A stretch of 36,049 bases of DNA, from positions 11,533-47,581 of the forward strand of contig JAOAIM010000008.1 of assembly GCA_026414705.1 (NCBI GenBank), read 5' to 3'. Made by a program: the position numbers and the translations under genes. This stretch comes from Verrucomicrobiia bacterium. GTDB taxonomy: Bacteria > Verrucomicrobiota > Verrucomicrobiia > Limisphaerales > JAOAIM01. The notes below the pieces were generated by a model. It had not been told where the DNA came from. It did not search any database and was given only the letters and a program-made list of their open reading frames with translations. Below are positions 1-8,060 of the stretch, piece after piece (positions within the stretch are counted from its first letter, which is position 1; the number at the start of each line of letters is the position of its first letter).

Positions 1-201
1 GCTGGCTTGCTTCGTTCTGGAAGGGCAAGGCGGTTTGGGTGACAGGGACTTTTGGCGCAATAGGAAGTTCCCAAGGATGAACTGGGCCCGGATCAAAAGC
101 ACCAACGGATGGAGTCCACCGTCGGTTGCCGTTGGGGATGAGGTGTTCGGAGTTTTCGGGCTTGCGTTTCGGGGGGTGCGTCGGGAGATTGGCGGGCCGT
201 T

Positions 202-933
202 ATGGAGCAGCACGAGGCGGGTTTGACGCTGTTTGAGCGCGCGTGGGCGTGGTTCGAGTTGAACCGCAAACGGGTGTTTTGGGGAGCGGGCCTGGTGCTC
301 GTGGCGTCTCTGGTGATTTCCTACTATTTCTGGGCCGACAGCCAGCGGGAGGTCAAAGCCAGCCTGGCGTTGTCGGAGGCAATGATTGCCAGTATGTCCG
401 GGGGCGCGGCGGCCGACGTGGCGGGGGCGTATCGGAAAGTGGCCGCGTCGCACCCGCGTACGACAGCCGGGGCGCGGGCGTTGTTGCTGGCGGCGGAGCG
501 ACTGTTCGAGGAGGGCAAATACGCGGAGGCGCAGGCGGAATTCCAACGTTGCCTGCGGGAGTTTCCCGACAATCCCTTTCGGGGTCAGGCGATGCTGGGG
601 GTGGCGGCGTCGCTGGAAGCCCAGGGCCAGCGGGAGGCGGCGTTGCAAGCCTATCAGGAGCTGGTGCGGCGGTTGCCGCATGACGTGGCGACGCCGCAGG
701 CCAAGTTCGCCCTGGCGCGTCTGTATGAGGCGCAGGGCAAGTTCGACGAGGCGCGTGAGCTTTACGAGGAGTTGACCCGCACGCAGGCGCAAAGCTCGCT
801 GGGGAACGAAGCGGTGTTCCGATTGCACGAGTTGCGCAGCAAGCAGCCGGCCCCGGCCACGGCGTCCGCTGCGACCGGCGCCTCCCCCGCCGCTTCAGCC
901 GCGCCGGCAGACACCAAGCCGGCGCAGCCCTGA
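202..933 (+). CDS. TPR-containing inner-membrane protein, YfgM-like
   Basis: Predicted 243-residue membrane-anchored protein. A short cytoplasmic N-terminus is followed by one hydrophobic segment at about residues 26-44 and then helical repeats at about residues 50-210 with TPR spacing (Y..A...Y..L, for example around the FDEARELYEEL stretch). The tail from about 214 is rich in Ala, Pro and Thr and is probably disordered. This matches the architecture of YfgM/TPR_21 proteins, which in proteobacteria work beside the SecYEG translocon and periplasmic chaperones. That role is known from the family and not shown here. The ATG at 202 gives the membrane anchor directly. I see no recognisable gene in the first 201 bases at the contig edge. 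UDP-glucose dehydrogenase follows on the same strand after about 140 bases. A generic Tol/Pal-type TPR protein is the alternative. Confidence 0.72.
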   Translation: MEQHEAGLTLFERAWAWFELNRKRVFWGAGLVLVASLVISYYFWADSQREVKASLALSEAMIASMSGGAAADVAGAYRKVAASHPRTTAGARALLLAAERLFEEGKYAEAQAEFQRCLREFPDNPFRGQAMLGVAASLEAQGQREAALQAYQELVRRLPHDVATPQAKFALARLYEAQGKFDEARELYEELTRTQAQSSLGNEAVFRLHELRSKQPAPATASAATGASPAASAAPADTKPAQP

Positions 934-1074
934 CGCGCAGCCGTGGAACGGCGCAAAGGGCTCGTGACAGACCCGTGAGAGGCAGCCCGGTCGGGGTTTG
1001 CTTTTCCCCGGCGGCAAGCAGGGGCGCGCTGAGCCGGTGCGGGGCGGGATTGAGCTAGTTTTCGGTGTGGATTT

Positions 1075-2364
1075 ATGCGGCTGAGCATCATTGGAACGGG
1101 TTACGTGGGACTGACGACGGGGGCGTGCTTCGCCGAGGTCGGGCATCATGTCGTGTGCGTGGACAACGACGAGGCGAAGGTGCGGTTGTTGCGCGCCGGT
1201 GGGATTCCGATTTACGAGCCGGGGCTGGAGGAACTGGTGCACGCGAACGTGGCGGCGGGTCGGCTGGAGTTCACCGATTCGATCGCCGAGGGGGTGGAGA
1301 AGTCGGACGTGGTGTTCATCGCGGTGCCGACGCCGCCGAACCCGGACGGGTCGGTGGATTTGAGTTTCATCGAGAAGGTGGCGCGGGAAATCGCCGGCGC
1401 AATGACGAGCTACAAGATCGTTGTGGACAAGAGCACCGTGCCGGTGAAGACGGGTGAGAAGGTGGCCGAGACGATCAAACGATACTGCCGTGCGGCGGTG
1501 GAATTTGACGTGGTCAGCAACCCGGAGTTTCTGCGCGAGGGGTTTGCGGTGCAGGACCTGATGAAGCCCGACCGGATTGTGATTGGTGTGCGGTCGCAGC
1601 GGCCGGTCGCCGCCATGAAGGAGATATACGCGCCGTTCAACGCGCCGATCATCGTCACGGACATCAACTCGGCGGAGCTGATCAAGCACGCGTCGAACTC
1701 GTTTCTGGCGCTGAAGATTTCCTACATCAACGCGATTTCGATTTTGTGCGAGGCGACGGGTGCGAACGTGGTGGAGGTGGCCAACGGGATGGGGATGGAC
1801 TCGCGCATCGGTCGGCGGTTTTTGGACGCGGGGCTGGGGTTTGGCGGGAGTTGTTTCCCGAAGGACCTGAGCGCGTTCATCAAGATTGCCGAGCAACTGG
1901 GTTACGATTTCCGCCTGCTCAAGGAGGTGCAGCGCATCAACGCCGAGCAAATGGACCGCTTCGTAAAAAAAATCAGCGACACGCTCTGGGTGCTCAAGGA
2001 CAAGACGCTCGGCGTGCTGGGGCTGGCGTTCAAACAAAACACCGACGATGTGCGCAACTCGCCCGCGATCGAACTGTGTCAGCGGCTGTTGCGCGAGGGG
2101 GCAAAACTGCGCGTCCACGATCCCAAGGCGATGGAGAAAGCCAAAGCGGTGCTCCAGGGTGTGACGTATGTCGAGGACATGAACGCGGTGGCCGAAGGTT
2201 GCGACGCGCTGGTGATCGCGACCGAGTGGGAACAGTTCAAGCAGCTTGATCTGGAACGCGCCCGACGCGCCCTGACGCATCCGATCATGTTCGACGGGCG
2301 CAACCTGTTTGACCCGGCGGAAATGGAACGGGCCGGCTGGATTTACAAGAGCGTGGGGCGTTGA
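1075..2364 (+). CDS. ugd: UDP-glucose 6-dehydrogenase
   Basis: Cytosolic enzyme that oxidises UDP-glucose twice with NAD+ to UDP-glucuronate, a precursor for exopolysaccharide, LPS or other sugar nucleotides. The N-terminal Rossmann motif GTGYVGLTTG lies at residues 7-16. The central helical region contains SNPEFLREG at about 148-156. The catalytic cysteine is Cys260 in GFGGSCFPKD, and the C-terminal UDP-binding domain carries GLAFKQNTDDVRNSPA. Length (429 residues) and domain order are those of a complete UDP-glucose/GDP-mannose dehydrogenase. The active-site context favours UDP-glucose over GDP-mannose or UDP-ManNAc. The ATG at 1075 starts directly at the Rossmann strand. No partner polysaccharide genes are visible nearby. 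Confidence 0.95.
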   Translation: MRLSIIGTGYVGLTTGACFAEVGHHVVCVDNDEAKVRLLRAGGIPIYEPGLEELVHANVAAGRLEFTDSIAEGVEKSDVVFIAVPTPPNPDGSVDLSFIEKVAREIAGAMTSYKIVVDKSTVPVKTGEKVAETIKRYCRAAVEFDVVSNPEFLREGFAVQDLMKPDRIVIGVRSQRPVAAMKEIYAPFNAPIIVTDINSAELIKHASNSFLALKISYINAISILCEATGANVVEVANGMGMDSRIGRRFLDAGLGFGGSCFPKDLSAFIKIAEQLGYDFRLLKEVQRINAEQMDRFVKKISDTLWVLKDKTLGVLGLAFKQNTDDVRNSPAIELCQRLLREGAKLRVHDPKAMEKAKAVLQGVTYVEDMNAVAEGCDALVIATEWEQFKQLDLERARRALTHPIMFDGRNLFDPAEMERAGWIYKSVGR

Positions 2365-2433
2365 GGGCGGGCAGACGTGGAGCGTTGGAGCGTCAGAGCG
2401 GGGGGCAACGGTTAAAGGGGTTCGTTAATGAAT

Positions 2434-2477
2434 GGTTAAATGGTTAAATGGGTTAAATGGTTAAATGGGTTGAATGG
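2434..2477 (+). repeat. Tandem GGTTAAAT-type octamer/nonamer array
   Basis: Four near-perfect GGTTAAAT units start at 2434, 2442, 2451 and 2459, followed by a degenerate GGGTTGAATGGG unit. The array is strikingly AT-rich in a GC-rich contig and lies in the gap between ugd and the Nudix gene. Arrays of this kind are probably interspersed genomic repeats or replication-slippage products; no function is evident. Confidence 0.8.
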
Positions 2478-2630
2478 GAGCGTGTGTGCCAGGAGTGCGC
2501 GGGGGTCTTGATGCTGGATAACTTCTCGCCATGCCGCGCCAGCGCTCAGGGGTGCGAACGCTCTGCCGCATCGTCGCGTTGATGGATGAACGTATTGCCC
2601 ACTCCCGGCCCGCATGAGCGCCGAATCACT

Positions 2631-2645
2631 CTTCAACCATTTAAC
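2631..2645 (-). repeat. Inverted copy of the GGTTAAATGGTTGAA repeat
   Basis: CTTCAACCATTTAACC here is the reverse complement of the tandem units at 2434-2477, so the two bracket about 150 bases without a convincing gene. The pair could fold into a long-range stem or mark the ends of a MITE-like element. The intervening segment shows no recognisable protein or RNA. It lies just upstream of the GTG start of the Nudix gene at 2663. Confidence 0.55.
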
Positions 2646-2662
2646 CGATCACTCGTGCCATC

Positions 2663-3064
2663 GTGCAAACGATTGAGGTCAGCGCGGCGCTGATTTTCCG
2701 CCAGGGACGGCTGCTGATCACGCGACGGGACGCGGCGGCGCACCTGGGCGGGCTGTGGGAGTTTCCGGGGGGCAAGCGCGAGCCGGGTGAGAGTTTTGAG
2801 GAGTGCCTGGCGCGCGAGTTACGCGAGGAGTTGGGCGTGGAGGTCACGGTGGACGAGGAGGTTGAGACGGTTGAGCACGCGTATCCGGAGCGGCGGGTGC
2901 GGATCAAATTTTTCCGGTGCCGTTTGATCGCGGGCGAACCGCAGCCGCTGGGATGCGCGGCGATCCGGTGGGTCAGGGCGGATGAACTGGCGCAACACGC
3001 ATTCCCGGCAGCCGACGCGCGGTTGCTGGAACGATTGCGCGAGCGGGCAGAGTTGTGGGAGTGA
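2663..3064 (+). CDS. mutT: MutT-type Nudix hydrolase (8-oxo-dGTP diphosphatase-like)
   Basis: A 133-residue Nudix protein of the size of MutT. The full Nudix box GX5EX7REUXEEXGU runs from Gly37 to Val59 (GKREPGE ... RELREELGV), with the usual EFPGGK lead-in. MutT-type enzymes hydrolyse 8-oxo-dGTP to the monophosphate and keep oxidised guanine out of DNA; related members act on other nucleotides, so the substrate is inferred. The start is GTG at 2663 (QTIEVSAALIF follows); no in-frame ATG would keep the first beta strand. It stands alone, after the repeat-containing gap and convergent with the NDP kinase gene. Confidence 0.85.
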   Translation: MQTIEVSAALIFRQGRLLITRRDAAAHLGGLWEFPGGKREPGESFEECLARELREELGVEVTVDEEVETVEHAYPERRVRIKFFRCRLIAGEPQPLGCAAIRWVRADELAQHAFPAADARLLERLRERAELWE

Positions 3065-3109
3065 AACCCGCGGTCTGGTGACGGCGCGTCCGCCGGTGCC
3101 CAGCGGTGA

Positions 3110-4279
3110 TCAAAGCCCGCCGTAAAAGGCCTCCACTTCGCGGCGGAAATTGTTTTCGCCGACGTTGACGATGGCCATTTCGCGCCGGGCGCTTTCGGGC
3201 GAATCGCTCGCGTGGGCGGCGTTGACCATGATGTTGGAGCCGAACTCGCGTCGGATCGAGCCGGGCGGGGCTTTGGAAGGGTCGGTTGGGCCGAGGACGT
3301 CGCGGATTTTGGCGACGGCGTTGAGGCCCTCGTAGATGAGGGCGATGCACTTCTCCGTGCCGGGCTGCCGCAACTGGTCGGGGGGACATTCCGAGGGGGC
3401 GCGCCCGGACATGAAGCGGACGATGCTGGCGAACTGGCTTTCGCCGAAGCCCGGCCCCAGCAGCTCGCCCAGGGCGCGCTCTTCGTCGCTGGAAAGGGTG
3501 AAACCGAACTCTTTTTCGAGGGCGGCTTTGGCGCGGGCGGCGACGACGCCTTTGAGTTTGGAGCGGAGAACTTCCCGCACGGGCGCGTAAAATTCCATGG
3601 CCTCGGCCACGCTCATGCGATGGACCTTGATTCCGACGATGAACAGGCCGGTGCGCGAGAAGAAGTCAATGACGTTGCCGGGTCGGCCGGTGGGGAAACG
3701 GAAATTGTCCGGCTTGATGAGCACCAGCGTGCGCTCAGGGCTGGCGTCCGGCGGGTAGGCGATGACGTTTTCAAGCCCCCCGCCGTCGGTGTCGGAGTAA
3801 CGGGCCCAGAGTTTGAGCTTGGCTTCGGCTTCGTCGGGCGTGGGCGCGGCGAGCACGGCCGGCTCGAAGTAGCGCACCTTGCCGTCTTCCATGATCAGGT
3901 CGCCGTAGGTGTCGCGGATGGTTTCGCCGACGAGCCGGTCAGGGCTGAGGTTGCCGATGACGGAGCGGATTTTGCGGACGGCGTCCTCGCCCCTGAACAG
4001 GAGCATCATGACGCGACGGCGGCGCCCGGTTTTGGGGTCGGGCATGAAATTCTTGAGCACGTAATCGCGCAGGAGTTCCTGGATGAATTTGTCCTGCGGG
4101 TCGTTGGGCGAGACGATGGCGTCGGCGTATTTTTGGGTCAATTCCGGGCCGGGCGCGAACATGCGGGCGGCGACCAGTTCCAGGCCGGTGCGGGAGATCA
4201 AGCGGCTGATGATGCCTCCCGTGCGGGATTTGTGCAGGGAGTAGGGCGTGATGATGACGTAAGCGAGTTGTTGGGACAT
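3110..4279 (-). CDS. Double-domain nucleoside-diphosphate kinase with a degenerate N-terminal copy
   Basis: A 389-residue protein made of two NDP-kinase-like domains. The C-terminal domain (about 182-375) has the ATP/phosphate lysine region VLIKPDN (Lys189), YEGLNAVAKIRDVLGPTDP, the loop APPGSIRREFG, and the catalytic histidine His356 in the signature NAAHASDSPESA. The N-terminal domain (about 4-165) keeps the strand YVIITPYSLHKSRTGG and the repeated IRSVIGNLSPDR region, but has no histidine at the equivalent position (VRYFEPAVLAAPTPDEAE). The active domain carries an insertion of about 60 residues (243-308). Usual bacterial Ndk is about 140 residues. The upstream zinc-ribbon gene is 2 bases away, so they are co-transcribed. 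NTP/NDP phosphate transfer is expected; the N-terminal copy may be structural or regulatory. Confidence 0.85.
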   Translation of the reverse strand: MSQQLAYVIITPYSLHKSRTGGIISRLISRTGLELVAARMFAPGPELTQKYADAIVSPNDPQDKFIQELLRDYVLKNFMPDPKTGRRRRVMMLLFRGEDAVRKIRSVIGNLSPDRLVGETIRDTYGDLIMEDGKVRYFEPAVLAAPTPDEAEAKLKLWARYSDTDGGGLENVIAYPPDASPERTLVLIKPDNFRFPTGRPGNVIDFFSRTGLFIVGIKVHRMSVAEAMEFYAPVREVLRSKLKGVVAARAKAALEKEFGFTLSSDEERALGELLGPGFGESQFASIVRFMSGRAPSECPPDQLRQPGTEKCIALIYEGLNAVAKIRDVLGPTDPSKAPPGSIRREFGSNIMVNAAHASDSPESARREMAIVNVGENNFRREVEAFYGGL

Positions 4280-4281
4280 GG

Positions 4282-4485
4282 TCAGGACGCAGCCGGGGTC
4301 GGAGGCGCAGCGGGGTTATCGGGTGTGGTTGCGGTAGCGACCTTCCCGCCCAGGATTTTGAACATCACCGCGCCGCAGGTCGGACACTTGCCCTTGATGG
4401 CCTTGCGCCCGTTTTTCATGGTTTCTTCAACGGCGTCGGCGATCTCTTTCCTGGCCTTGCATTTAACGCAATAACCCTGAGCCAT
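4282..4485 (-). CDS. DUF5679-type zinc-ribbon protein
   Basis: Small 67-residue protein. I start it at the ATG at 4485 (MAQGYCVKCKARKEI) and not at the longer in-frame start at 4530, because the zinc-binding CxxC lies right after this Met and the extra 15 residues look random. Two CxxC knuckles (YCVKCKA and GKCPTCGAV) flank a basic middle that reads TMKNGRKAIKG, the pattern I associate with DUF5679, a family without known function. The C-terminus is Thr/Ala/Pro-rich. It ends 2 bases before the NDP kinase start, so the two are translationally linked. A nucleic-acid or ribosome association is possible but only a guess. Confidence 0.8.
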   Translation of the reverse strand: MAQGYCVKCKARKEIADAVEETMKNGRKAIKGKCPTCGAVMFKILGGKVATATTPDNPAAPPTPAAS

Positions 4486-4682
4486 AAAATCGTCCCGCCC
4501 CAACGCACCACGCGCCGGGGCGGTTCGCAACGGTAGGTTAGGGGTGCGGAAATGCCGGCGTCAACCCGATTTCCGGCCGTCGCGCGGGGTGGAGCATCGC
4601 CGCAAGCTGTTGAGGCGAAACAACTTGGAAACGGAAGGCTCTTTGGGACAGACCGGATGTGGGCGTGGCGGGCGGCGGTGGC

Positions 4683-5915
4683 TCAAGCCGCCAGCAGCGG
4701 GCGGATGTCAATGCCGCGCAGTTCGCAAAGCCGACGGATCACGTCTTCGATGAGGTTGTTGGGGCAGGAGGCCCCGGCGGTGATGCCGACAATGACGTGG
4801 CCCGGCGGCAACCAATCGCGAGTTTCGACCTCCTGCTTCAAGTGAAGGTTGTAGTGCCGGATGAGCCGGTCGGAAACCATTTTGGAGGCGTTTTTGATGA
4901 AGTAGGTCGGGAGGCGCGCTTCGCCCATCTCGGCCAGGTGCGAGGTGTTGGAAGAGTTGTAGCCGCCGATGACGATGAGCAGGTCGAGCGGTTCCGCCAG
5001 GAGTTTTTGGAGGGCGTCCTGGCGGTCCTGCGTGGCGCCGCAAATTGTGTCGAAATACCGGAAGTGTTTGGGCAGCTCCGCCTCGCCGTATTTGCGGATC
5101 ATGGCGTCGCGCAGGCGGCGTTGGACCTCTTCGGTTTCGCCGCGGAGCATGGTGGTTTGGTTGGCGACACCGATGGCCTGGAGGTGAACGTCGGGGTCGA
5201 AGCCGGGCGAATACGCGCCTTTGAATTTCTGGAGGAACTCCTGCTTGTTGCCGCCTTCGAGGATGTAGCGGCAGACGTAATCGGTTTCCTCGAGATTATA
5301 CACGACCAGGTAATGGCCGTTGCCGTAGGCGGTGGCCTGGGAGGTGGTGGCCTTGGTTTCCTCGTGGTGCGCCTTGCCGTGGATGATGCTGGTGACCGAC
5401 TCGCGCGAATACTGGCGCACGCGCTTCCAGACGCTCATCACGTCGCCGCAGGTCGTGTCCACCAGGATGCAGCCCTTCTCTTCGAGTTTGCGCCGGGTGG
5501 CGACCTCGGTGCCGAAAGCCGGGATGATCACGACGTCGTCAGGGCGCAGGCGATTGATCTCTTCGTCGGTGGGCCGGTTGGAAATCATTGTGATGCCGAG
5601 GTTGCGGATTTGGTCGTTGACCTCGGGGTTGTGGATGATTTCGCCCAACAGGTAGATGGGCGTTTCGGGCGGAAACGACTTGCGCGCGGCGTAGGCCAGG
5701 TCAATGGCGCGCTCGACGCCATAGCAGAAGCCGAATTCCTTGGCGAGTTTGATGGTGAGGGTGTCGGTGCGGAGCACGTGGCCGTTGGCCCGCAGCCGCT
5801 CGACCAGTTCGCTGCGGTAGTGTGAAAGCACCTGGGCTTGCACCGCCGCCATGATGTCGGGTCGGCGGAGGTTGAGCTTTCGAGGTGCGCTGGTGGCCGA
5901 ATCGGTGGTTATCAC
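4683..5915 (-). CDS. ispH: 4-hydroxy-3-methylbut-2-enyl diphosphate reductase
   Basis: Last enzyme of the MEP isoprenoid pathway; it reduces HMBPP to IPP and DMAPP using a [4Fe-4S] cluster. The three cluster cysteines are visible in FGFCYGVERA (Cys64), DTTCGDVMSVW and ASCPNNLIED. The substrate histidines appear in GEIIHNPEVN and IIHGKAHHEETKATTS. The last motif and the length of about 410 residues fit the long plant/cyanobacterial-like IspH type, not the roughly 315-residue E. coli type. I chose the GTG at 5915 (reading MITTDSATSAP); an ATG at 5852 or a longer start at 5954 are alternatives. It is monocistronic as far as can be seen. Confidence 0.93.
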   Translation of the reverse strand: MITTDSATSAPRKLNLRRPDIMAAVQAQVLSHYRSELVERLRANGHVLRTDTLTIKLAKEFGFCYGVERAIDLAYAARKSFPPETPIYLLGEIIHNPEVNDQIRNLGITMISNRPTDEEINRLRPDDVVIIPAFGTEVATRRKLEEKGCILVDTTCGDVMSVWKRVRQYSRESVTSIIHGKAHHEETKATTSQATAYGNGHYLVVYNLEETDYVCRYILEGGNKQEFLQKFKGAYSPGFDPDVHLQAIGVANQTTMLRGETEEVQRRLRDAMIRKYGEAELPKHFRYFDTICGATQDRQDALQKLLAEPLDLLIVIGGYNSSNTSHLAEMGEARLPTYFIKNASKMVSDRLIRHYNLHLKQEVETRDWLPPGHVIVGITAGASCPNNLIEDVIRRLCELRGIDIRPLLAA

Positions 5916-6423
5916 AGCGGCATTGTAGCATGGTCGGGCGTGGAGTCGAGCCAAGTGCTGTTTGTTTTGGCCTCAGGGACAGCGTCGCGCAACGGCATGG
6001 GCAGGAGGCGCTTGAGAGCGGCCGCCTTTGCGGGCGACCACGTTGCCGATTCCAATCCCGCACCGGCAATCCGTCGGCCCGCGCCGGGCGAGGGCGCTAT
6101 TGGTTGAGGTGTCGCCGGGGATGATCGGGCCGTTGCTGAGGTTGCTGACCTGGCCCGCCCGAAAACACCCGAAGCCCTGCCGGAGCCGTCAGTGCTGAGC
6201 AGGACAGGCCGTTTGCCTGTGCTCGTCAACTTGATGGACGCTGCCAGGGCCATCGGGATCAGAATCGTAAACGCGTGGGCGCGTGAGTGGGCCAGGTCGT
6301 GGAGGTCGCGGCGCCGCCAAGCGACGTCCCGCGTTCCAATTAAAGGGGCTCGACACGCCGCCCTTGTAGGGGCAAAGGTTGCACCGTAGGATTTCGGGTG
6401 TGACCAGATAAAACCGTCAAACC
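5916..6423. other. Intergenic region without a recognisable gene
   Basis: About 500 bases between the divergent ispH and methyltransferase genes. Short open frames on both strands have arbitrary composition and no motif. I find no tRNA, repeat or clear promoter. It must contain promoters for both flanking genes. Confidence 0.6.
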
Positions 6424-7284
6424 ATGCGCATCACGACAGCGGAGATCAAACACGGCGATTGTCTGGACGTGCTGCGAGAATACGCGGACAACACGTTCGA
6501 TCTGATTGTCACCTCACCGCCCTACGCTGACCGCCGGAAGCACACTTATGGCGGCGTGCCCCCGGAGAAATACGTGGATTGGTTTTTGCCCCGAAGCGAG
6601 CAGTTCCTGCGGGTGCTCAAGCCGACCGGCACGTTCATCTTGAACATCAAGGAAAAGGCCGAGAACGGGGAGCGCCACACTTTCGTGATCGAGTTGATCC
6701 TGGCGCTGCGACGTCAGGGATGGCTTTGGACCGAGGAGTTCATCTGGCACAAAAAAAATTGTTATCCGGGCAAATGGCCGAATCGCTTTCGGGATGCATG
6801 GGAACGTTGCCTCCAGTTCAACAAGACCCGCCGATTCAAAATGCGGCAGGAAGCGGTCATGGTGCCGATGGGCGATTGGAAGGAGACGCGGATGAAGTCG
6901 CTCGGCAAAAACGATGTGATTCGATTCAACTCCCAGGTCGGCAGTGGTTTTGGCAAGAACATCGCCAACTGGTTGTATCGGGAGATGGCGTATCCGACCA
7001 ACGTCTTGCACCTGGCCACCGAATGCAGCAACAAGCGCCATAGCGCCGCTTTTCCCGAAGCCCTGCCGGAGTGGTTTATCAAGCTTTTTACCGACGAAGG
7101 CGACTGGGTTCTGGATCCGTTTGTCGGATCGGGGACGACCTGCGCTGTGGCTTTGCGGTTGGGGCGCAATTCCGTGGGCATCGAGTTGGTCAGAGAATAC
7201 GTCGAACTGGCCCGACAGAGCATCGAACCGGCAACAGCCACCCTTTTTGAAACGCCCACGAACCATGCACCCGATCAGCGCTGA
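6424..7284 (+). CDS. Site-specific DNA methyltransferase, beta class (probably N4-cytosine)
   Basis: Modification enzyme of a type II restriction-modification pair. The catalytic motif IV, TSPPY, is at residues 30-34 and the AdoMet-binding motif I, DPFVGSGTT, is near the C-terminus at 231-239. That order (IV before I) defines the beta class, and SPPY favours N4-methylcytosine, though N6-adenine enzymes can share it. The middle (about 95-215) would hold target recognition. It is complete at 286 residues. The downstream nuclease starts 20 bases before this gene ends, in another frame, so translation is coupled. The recognition sequence cannot be read from the protein. The isolated pair suggests horizontal gain. 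Confidence 0.9.
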   Translation: MRITTAEIKHGDCLDVLREYADNTFDLIVTSPPYADRRKHTYGGVPPEKYVDWFLPRSEQFLRVLKPTGTFILNIKEKAENGERHTFVIELILALRRQGWLWTEEFIWHKKNCYPGKWPNRFRDAWERCLQFNKTRRFKMRQEAVMVPMGDWKETRMKSLGKNDVIRFNSQVGSGFGKNIANWLYREMAYPTNVLHLATECSNKRHSAAFPEALPEWFIKLFTDEGDWVLDPFVGSGTTCAVALRLGRNSVGIELVREYVELARQSIEPATATLFETPTNHAPDQR

Positions 7285-8038
7285 GGAAATCGCCCGATAC
7301 GTCGAGGACCATATCCCGCAGTTCCATCAACGTCGGCTCGAAAGCCTTTCGCGTTTGCAGCTCCGTCGAGTCCTGAAGCGCAAGAATCCTTACCTGTTCA
7401 AAGCCAAGCACATCACGGTGGCCGGAGACCTGGTCAAAGGGATTCTCGACGCGCACCTTTCGTCTCAGGAGGAAACGCTGTTTGGCGGTTTTTTGGAGGG
7501 TCTTGCGGTGTTTGTATGTCAGAAGGCTTTCGGCGGCCGCAAATCTTCCGCTGAGGGTGTGGACCTGGAATTCGAACGGGACGGGGTCTGGTATCTGGTT
7601 TCCATCAAGTCCGGTCCGAATTGGGGCAACAGCGGCCAGATCAAGAAAATGGTTCAGAACTTTCGCAAGGCAAAACAGATCCTGCGCCGCAATGCGCCAG
7701 CGCGGAACGTCATCGCTGTCAATGGTTGCTGCTACGGAACTGAATCAGCGGAAGACAAGGGCGATTACCTCAAAAAGTGCGGCCAGAGCTTCTGGAGTTT
7801 CATTTCGGGCGACGAGAACCTTTACACGGCGATGATCGAACCCTTGGGATGCCGCGCCAAAGAGCGCAACGAGGCGTTCCAGAGGGAATACGCGAAGGTC
7901 ATCAACCGCTTCACCGAGCAGTTCATCAGGGAGTTTTGCCGAGACGACAAATCCATTGATTGGGAAAAGCTGGTCCGATTCGTCTCGGGGCGGGAGCAAA
8001 CGTCCGATGCACAAAATGGGGCGTTGAACGCCCCTTGA
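7265..8038 (+). CDS. Type II restriction endonuclease, PmeII-like
   Basis: A 257-residue nuclease that would cut DNA unprotected by the neighbouring methyltransferase. The ATG at 7265 is chosen because the open frame upstream lies inside the methyltransferase gene. The stretches VLKRKNPYLFKAK (36-48), EETLFGGFLEGLAVFV (69-84), SSAEGVDLEF (94-103) and YLVSIKSGPNWGN (110-122) match what I recall of PmeII-family restriction enzymes. Asp100 followed by the SIK motif with Lys115 fits a PD-(D/E)xK core. It overlaps the methyltransferase by 20 bases. The last codons and the stop lie inside a hairpin that looks like a terminator for asd on the opposite strand. Confidence 0.85.
   Translation: MHPISAEEIARYVEDHIPQFHQRRLESLSRLQLRRVLKRKNPYLFKAKHITVAGDLVKGILDAHLSSQEETLFGGFLEGLAVFVCQKAFGGRKSSAEGVDLEFERDGVWYLVSIKSGPNWGNSGQIKKMVQNFRKAKQILRRNAPARNVIAVNGCCYGTESAEDKGDYLKKCGQSFWSFISGDENLYTAMIEPLGCRAKERNEAFQREYAKVINRFTEQFIREFCRDDKSIDWEKLVRFVSGREQTSDAQNGALNAP
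8013..8034 (-). terminator. Probable terminator of asd inside the 3' end of the nuclease gene
   Basis: GGGGCG (8018-8023), loop TTGAA, CGCCCC (8029-8034). Read on the minus strand, the stem is followed by ATTTT, which gives a short U tract suitable for the asd transcript that ends at 8061. On the plus strand no T run follows. The nuclease stop codon TGA lies just after the stem. Confidence 0.6.
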
Positions 8039-8060
8039 AGCCTGCGTCCGGTTTTCGCGC

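Noticed and set aside
2434-2477. Octamer array as a CRISPR
   Set aside because: Units are 8-9 bases long with no spacers and there are no cas genes.
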